64,000 nt of DNA from contig OX235274.1 of NCBI GenBank assembly GCA_944472155.2, forward strand, positions 35,152,052-35,216,051, read 5' to 3'. The stretch comes from Trichobilharzia szidati (taxonomy: Eukaryota > Platyhelminthes > Trematoda > Strigeidida > Schistosomatidae). The number at the start of each line of letters is the position of its first letter. Position 1 is the first letter of the stretch. Positions 58,895-64,000 of this stretch are shown here, piece by piece. Below the pieces are notes generated by a model. It saw only the letters and a program-made list of their open reading frames with translations. It ran no database searches and was not told where the DNA came from. A program made the translations under genes and the position numbers.

Positions 58895-59645
58895 TTCAAA
58901 CTGAATAGCTTTGTGTCGGATATCAGTCAGTGGTCCTACATGTTAAATCCTTCCAAATACTACACAGGAAACTTCACCTTCAAGCATAAACGTGATCTAC
59001 ACAAACTTGTCCTTTCGTATGGTGCTTGTATCATGATATAGAAACTTAACCAAGCATTAAAATACCTTGGAATAATTCTATCCACTGACCTTTCTTCGTC
59101 ATCTCATATCTTATCGATTTCTAACAAAATGTTTCGTCTAACCTTCTACATTAGGATCTCGAGACAATCAGGTATCACTCAACCTCTACTTTAACAGCTT
59201 GTTAACTCTTACATCTTATCTACTGTCCTTTATTGCTGCTGTCCCATTTAGTCTTTCTTGAGATACTGAAAAAGGATCAGGTCATCCTGTGAAAGGTACT
59301 AAAGGTTGTCAGTACGTTAAGTGATTTTACACTATTAAGTCAGTCCGTTATTATATTAGTCGACAGGCATCTGAACTCATAAAACAAATCGACTAAATCC
59401 ATATTGTCTGACCCTCAGCACCCTCTTTATTCACAACTCTACCCCACCTTATATCTCATCATCAGGTAGGACTAGAAGTCATTATAAATGATTATATGCT
59501 TGCACAACTAAGTAAAACAGCTCAACGATACTCTATTTAGCTCTCCTGCGTTCTATGTGATAGAGAAAGTGTTAAGCTTGAAGCCTACAACTTACTATGT
59601 AATTAGCAAAATAAATGGCTCTTTCATATTTTTCTATTTGTAATT
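58895..59645 (+). mobile_element. CR1-type non-LTR C-terminal remnant
   Basis: The + frame reads LKYLGIILSTDLSSSSHI, ISNKMFRLTFYIR.SRQSGITQPL, QLVNSYILSTVLY and, after stops, a conserved tail. This is the LG(V/I).FS.DL.W..H ... KL.FYLRRL ... P.L ... YCS pattern of CR1-clade RT C-termini. The 3' part is shared with 30330-30815 (reverse). Confidence 0.65.
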
Positions 59646-59821
59646 GATAGTGATTTAGTTATTATTATGATTATCATTTTATACTTTTTACATATTTTTG
59701 AATTTATTGTTACTGTAAACGCCTGGATCCTTTGATTTCGTAACTGGATAACTTCTTCAACATAGACGTAAAACAGTGTCTTTCATACATACGTACATCA
59801 TGTGAATTTCAAACTATGCTT

Positions 59822-61180
59822 TCCAGCAACACAAACGCCTCCCCCACCTTACAACGGCTGATGTAGAAGCTCCTTGTTGGCTTAGTGCCTAAACAATACC
59901 ACATCTATCCCAACGACATAACTGCTTTTGGACAGTCTTTGAGAGACCTTATGCAAACTTGAGAGCTGTACTCTAACATATCTCAGATAGCCATCTCAGG
60001 TCGAAACCATTTAAATGCCACTTTTTACAAAATCTGTTACCTTCATAGGAGGCCACAGGCAGGGTGTTTTGATGGGAGTAAAATGCATCCAGTCGTATCA
60101 TCACCGCCTTTCAAAATGAATATAGTAGTTTTTAGTCTCATCGGCCTTACTTCTTATCGTCGCGAACACAGCTGCCTCACTGAACCCCTTATCTGAGAAA
60201 GAAAGTAAATAGCTTTGGACAACCAGGAAGCTTCTGATATGCCTAGGATCTATTCAATATCTCCTCTGGATACTTCCACACAGCTAATCCATTCATCCAA
60301 TACACGGACGCTAGTGTAAAAGCAATAGAAGGCATCCAATTACAGCTGACTCCTGACAGATGCCACTGAGTAATTGCGAACGCCAGCAGAAATCTGGATA
60401 AAAGAGAGATGAAGAAATGTCTACGCTTATATATTTGCTGAATGGTCTCCATACCTTTCTGTTGCGCCACCAACTTCATGTTGTCGTGATTCATAAAGCT
60501 TTGTCTTGATCATCAGAATGGAGCAACACACTGCAATACCAACGATCTGTCATGCATCTAGGAGACCGCCGGTTTGCTGAAACGTTTATTAGCCACAGCT
60601 GACGAAATTCACTCGGCTTCTCTTCAAGCAGCCAACCTGACTTACAAATTATTTGCGAACACCTACTCCGTGGCAGTCACAAGCCATCAATTTGAGGAAT
60701 GGAAAACGCAACATCATTGTTGTGACACATATTTTGAACTAGTCAAACCACCCTGTCTAACAGTCCATCGATCGACCCCACCAACTCGTCAGTTTATGGA
60801 ATTGCACATGTGCACGGGCAGTCTTCAAGTAATCATCAGAAGGCTAACTGCAACCGATCGTGTTCGGTTCCATCGACTGATTGTCCAGCCAGTGAAATCC
60901 ACCAGGCTCGCAATCCTATAACACGGCCCATACAAAGTCATCTATAAGTGTTCAGCTGTCACATTTGTCATACGATATCCGCAGTGGCCGGATAAAATAA
61001 TGATGGTAGGCTGTAGTCGGTTAAAGCCACAGCTCTATCCAACTATGTCAGTGGTTACCGAATACGAAGTTCCAGAGGATGGGGGACTAGTTAATCCGAC
61101 ATTGCCTCTCAGTACTGAGATAGTGCCTTCTTCCTCCAGGAGAGGCAGTTGTAACTCTTTCAACACTGTTATGTATACTG
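59822..61180 (+). mobile_element. Ty3/Gypsy pol remnant (RT, RNase H, integrase tail)
   Basis: In order on the + strand: RT block NASPTLQRLM..LLVGL, HIYPNDITAFGQSLRDLMQ (degenerate YLDD) and FYKICYLH (59822-60060); RNase H-like PIHGR/YTDASVKAIEG and VIANASRNLDKRE with a K.CLRLY segment (60200-60440); integrase C-terminal GPYKVIYKC..VTFVIRYP and GCSRLKPQLYP (60920-61040). Numerous stops and frameshifts; the integrase core and the LTRs are not seen. Confidence 0.7.
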
Positions 61181-61189
61181 TATAGCAGC

Positions 61190-61480
61190 AATATGAGTGC
61201 ATTTCTCTCCTTCGTGTTGTTCATACTCACCATATGAATGTAGTGGATTACTTACTTAACACTGTAAGTGAGCCCAGCTGAAGTTATCAAGTTATAAATC
61301 TGTGATTTAATTTTCTCCTCACAACTTATGAACTTCTTCTCTTCCCTCTGATGACCCAGAACATATCTGTGGTGGTTATTAGCTCAGTGTGTGTTCTTTT
61401 ATATTTTGTTTGGAATGTGAAGCTGTTCCTCAAGCTCTAAACATCCTTACAATCAAACTACTTATTTGCGCTTCCCTAAT
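61190..61480. other. Unassigned sequence between Gypsy and CR1 remnants
   Basis: Nothing recognised. Confidence 0.3.
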
Positions 61481-61484
61481 GGTC

Positions 61485-62880
61485 CCAAGATATTGAGAAC
61501 AGGTTTGTGCAGTTCTAAGAGAAAGTACAATGGCGGTGTTGTTAATTTTATTAGTTCTCAGTGATCTACTGCCAATTATGTGTGCATTAAATCTTCAAGT
61601 GATAATATTGATCGTATTACTGATAATGTAGCCTACAACGCCAGTCTAAGTACAATGACATTTAAATTACTAACATTCATATCACACACTCTCAGATCTG
61701 TGTACTTTGCTGATGAATTCACCGTTGTTGCTGCTGCTTCCTCAAGCAACTCCTCGTCAGTACTGGTTGGAGACTTCCATTCTTGTGACTACAGTTTTCT
61801 TACATCACCAAGTGCTGAAAATTTTTTCTACCTTGCCACTCGACTAGATACTACACTAAATTTAGTGTTTACAGATGACTTCCGGATGTAATGCATTCAC
61901 AAATGAGCTCCACTATTAAACTCCGGTCACTGTATAATCGGCATCCGACCAAAAATATACGGCAAAACATAGAGAACTAACTTCCTCCTCACAACTTACA
62001 AGCATTTTCAAAGAAACAAACTGAGATTCACTGGCTGAGCAAGTATTAGATGATATTATCATAAATAAAGCATGTTACCACAAGTTCTGTCTTTACAGTC
62101 TCTGCCCAAGGGAGACGCTTTCTAAAAAACTGACAGCCTTTCTTCCCCTCAACCCACAAAGCTTCTCAGAGGAATAGAAAGAATGTATATGAGTAAAGAT
62201 GACTCTGGTATTCAGAGAATAACCATTTAATTAAGTCTGAACAACAGCGGTCAAATGTAACACACACCCAGAAATTTGTGCTGCATGAAAACGCCACAAA
62301 TATGTGGGAACTATTCATAAAATTGCTGTAGGAATGCACGTAAATAGTGCTGAATTTTCTTTTGACCTTGGTGCTCCCAACAAGTCCTTCATATTTTGCG
62401 AAGCAAATGCTATGGCTTTTGATGTTGCAAATCTAAACGATTGTCATTTCCTTTCCTCCTTTTATTACAAATGCAAATGACCTCAATCCCTGAACCCTTC
62501 TCAAACCCTAAATCTGAATGGCATGGCACATATTACCCACAGAAAATGTATATATATATATAATTTATGTAGTCTTCTTAGAGATATCTTCAATGTATCA
62601 TTCTCCAGAAATTCCGTACCCCCCTTTCAGAAGACCATTCAGATTGCTTAAGCATCTAAGTCATCTACTGGATCAAGTATCACCCTTAGACCTATCGCCA
62701 TTACCCTAATCTTTTTGAAACTAATAGAAACATTGCTCTCATTCAACCTTGAACTTTCAATGAAGGCTTCCAATGCTCTAAGACAACTCGCCTGCAAATA
62801 ATATTGTTTCTAGTTTGGACAAAAGTACCAAACGTAGTCGGTGTGCCTTCCTGGATTACATATCCGATTTTCATTCAGTA
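61485..62880 (+). mobile_element. CR1-type remnant (endonuclease and RT start)
   Basis: Frame pieces: VLVGDFHSCDYSF (the GDFN strand of an APE-type endonuclease), LDTTLNLVFTDDFRM, SASDQKYTAKHRE, then RT-like LDLSPLP and NEGFQCSKT / VPSWI. The order endonuclease then RT fits CR1-type ORF2 on the + strand. Heavily broken; (TA)n at 62546-62560. Confidence 0.55.
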
Positions 62881-63094
62881 TCTAGGCCCCTTCCGATTAT
62901 TAGGCTTGCTATGACGCAGATTGTGTGCTACATGTGTAACTGATTTCATTCTTATTTCGCAGAAGTCAAACAGAATGTCGTATATAAAGGAAAGTTTCTC
63001 AATGCACTGATTACTGAGGCCGGTATTCCTTAATCTGCCATGTTTTCTGCTTTTCTTCCCCTCTCTTCCTACTGGACGTGTCTGATTCAGATGA
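62881..63094. other. Unassigned sequence
   Basis: No feature recognised. Confidence 0.3.
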
Positions 63095-63231
63095 AAGGCA
63101 AACACGTAGTTCAGTGAAGAGGATTTTTTCGGCAAATTTATTTTCTTTGCATCGACAACCTCATTTATACACAATTCTTCTTTCAGGAAAGAGAGGGTGG
63201 TAATAAAAGTGATGACTTGTCACAAACATAG

Positions 63232-63243
63232 TTTTCAGGTATT
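63232..63243. repeat. Target-site duplication of SINE-A (left)
   Basis: ACAAACATAGTT, repeated at 63550-63561. Confidence 0.88.
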
Positions 63244-63549
63244 GATCTTTGTAGTGGGAAGCCGTGACCAGTAGGGTATAGCAGGTTGAAGATGAGGCAG
63301 TAACTCATCGAAGAAGACATTGAGAAATGGTCGCGCTATGTCGTAAATTGGCAGAAGTTAGAATTCATGGGCTGGCCATTGGATCGGGTCCCAGTGGCTC
63401 AATAGTCTACGAGCTCGCCTTATAACCAGAAGGTCCTGGTTTTGAACCGATGAAGAGTCCCAAGCTGGGATGAAACAGCTGTACAGTACTCCCAGGTTTT
63501 CCAGTGGTTCTCTAACTGATGTCAGCTCATGATGAAATCCTCCATGCAA
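63244..63549 (+). mobile_element. SINE-A copy with target-site duplication
   Basis: 306 bases between 12-base perfect duplications: a start related to the inverted terminal segment (GGTATTGATCTTTGTAG), GAAGCCGTGACCAGTAGGGT, AGAAGTTAGAATTCATGGGC, a shortened tRNA-like part, GATGAAGAGTCCCAAGCTGGGATGAAACAGCTGT, and end TCATGATGAAATCC. It shows that SINE-A moves by a TSD-generating mechanism. Confidence 0.88.
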
Positions 63550-64000
63550 ACAAACATAGTTGTTGATATTAGAGTGAATGCACAGGAGGAGTTGAATAAG
63601 TGTGTCAGAGTTACGCAATAAGATAAATAATATAATGACTGTGTTGTAACCAAGAGGTACAAGCAAAAAAGAAGGAAAATATGGAATTATTTAAGAGTTC
63701 TAAGGAAATACAAAAGTTATAAGGAGTTAGATAAGCAGACAAACAAACAAACAAAAGTCAAGTTAGTAGAAATCAACAAGGTTGTTGCCATGATAGTAGA
63801 AGTCGTTGAATGATTTCCTTTTTTATGCATAGCACCCTTTTTTATAACTGAATGGCTAAAGCTTCAGCAATGCAACGGAGAAGAAAGCATATTGCTTTTG
63901 GCAGGTTGTTCTTCACTTTGTAGATTACTTTGAATGAGATATTTGTTGAGATGGGGTGACTAGCGTTGACAAGGTGTTCCATTATCGCACTCCGTATAGA

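Larger units (their letters stand above)
63095..64000 (-). mobile_element. PLE fragment interrupted by SINE-A, cut by window end
   Basis: The terminal block AACACGTAGTTCAGTGAAGAGG matches the 34107 PLE. 63562-63780 matches its inner non-coding part (ATTTAAGAGTTCTAAG.AAATACAA.A.TTATAA). From 64000 to 63785 the - strand encodes the endonuclease C-terminus (MEHLVNASHPISTNISFKVIYKVKNNLPKAI, AEALAIQL-like). A SINE-A copy splits it. Confidence 0.8.

Noticed and set aside
60243..60494. 83-codon ORF on the - strand
   Set aside because: Antisense to the RNase H-like part of the Gypsy remnant.

Overview
The window is AT-rich animal genomic DNA. It holds one convincingly identified host gene buried in retroelement debris, and no bacterial-style operons. 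The organism is most likely a trematode, probably a blood fluke (Schistosomatidae). That rests on the mix of 5'-truncated RTE-type non-LTR elements, several Penelope-like element (PLE) lineages with a GIY-YIG endonuclease, CR1-type and Ty3/Gypsy remnants, and tRNA-derived repeats carrying a hammerhead-ribozyme-like core like the schistosome Sm-alpha family. The species call is inference.

Host gene. Seven exons on the + strand (10517-32007, 21.5 kb) join in phase to a 310-residue L-type lectin of the VIP36/LMAN2 family: signal peptide, lectin domain with its Ca2+/mannose-binding residues, one transmembrane helix and a KRFY tail. The exons were found by homology and splice phase; most are too short to stand out as ORFs. 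Intron sizes are 2494, 52, 873, 4191, 4440 and 8508 bases, so introns 2-6 grow toward the 3' end, and the large ones are packed with retroelements. A second, tentative gene on the - strand (3608 to 2235) would encode a 114-residue secreted six-cysteine protein from two exons; I do not recognise its family.

Layout. 1-6280: mostly unassigned, with one half of a 0.35 kb repeat whose inverted partner is at 54.1 kb. 6.3-8.8 kb: SINE-A copies and the best RTE copy, with a 14-base target-site duplication. 10.5-32 kb: the lectin gene with PLE, RTE, family B non-LTR and SINE insertions in its introns. 33-50 kb: a dense graveyard in which PLEs sit repeatedly inside older RTE copies, several with clear target-site duplications, including a three-level nest at 34-36.4 kb. 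50-58 kb: further RTE and PLE fragments, a foldback element and inverted SINE-A pairs. 58.9-62.9 kb: CR1-type, Ty3/Gypsy and CR1-type remnants in order. 63-64 kb: a PLE interrupted by a SINE and cut by the window edge.

No transposon copy looks intact. The most useful observations are the reconstructed lectin gene, hammerhead ribozymes in the PLE terminal repeats (two with an intact core), a related hammerhead-like core with an altered first core base in the SINEs, the repeated nesting of PLE in RTE, and a recent SINE palindrome at 30.8-31.3 kb.
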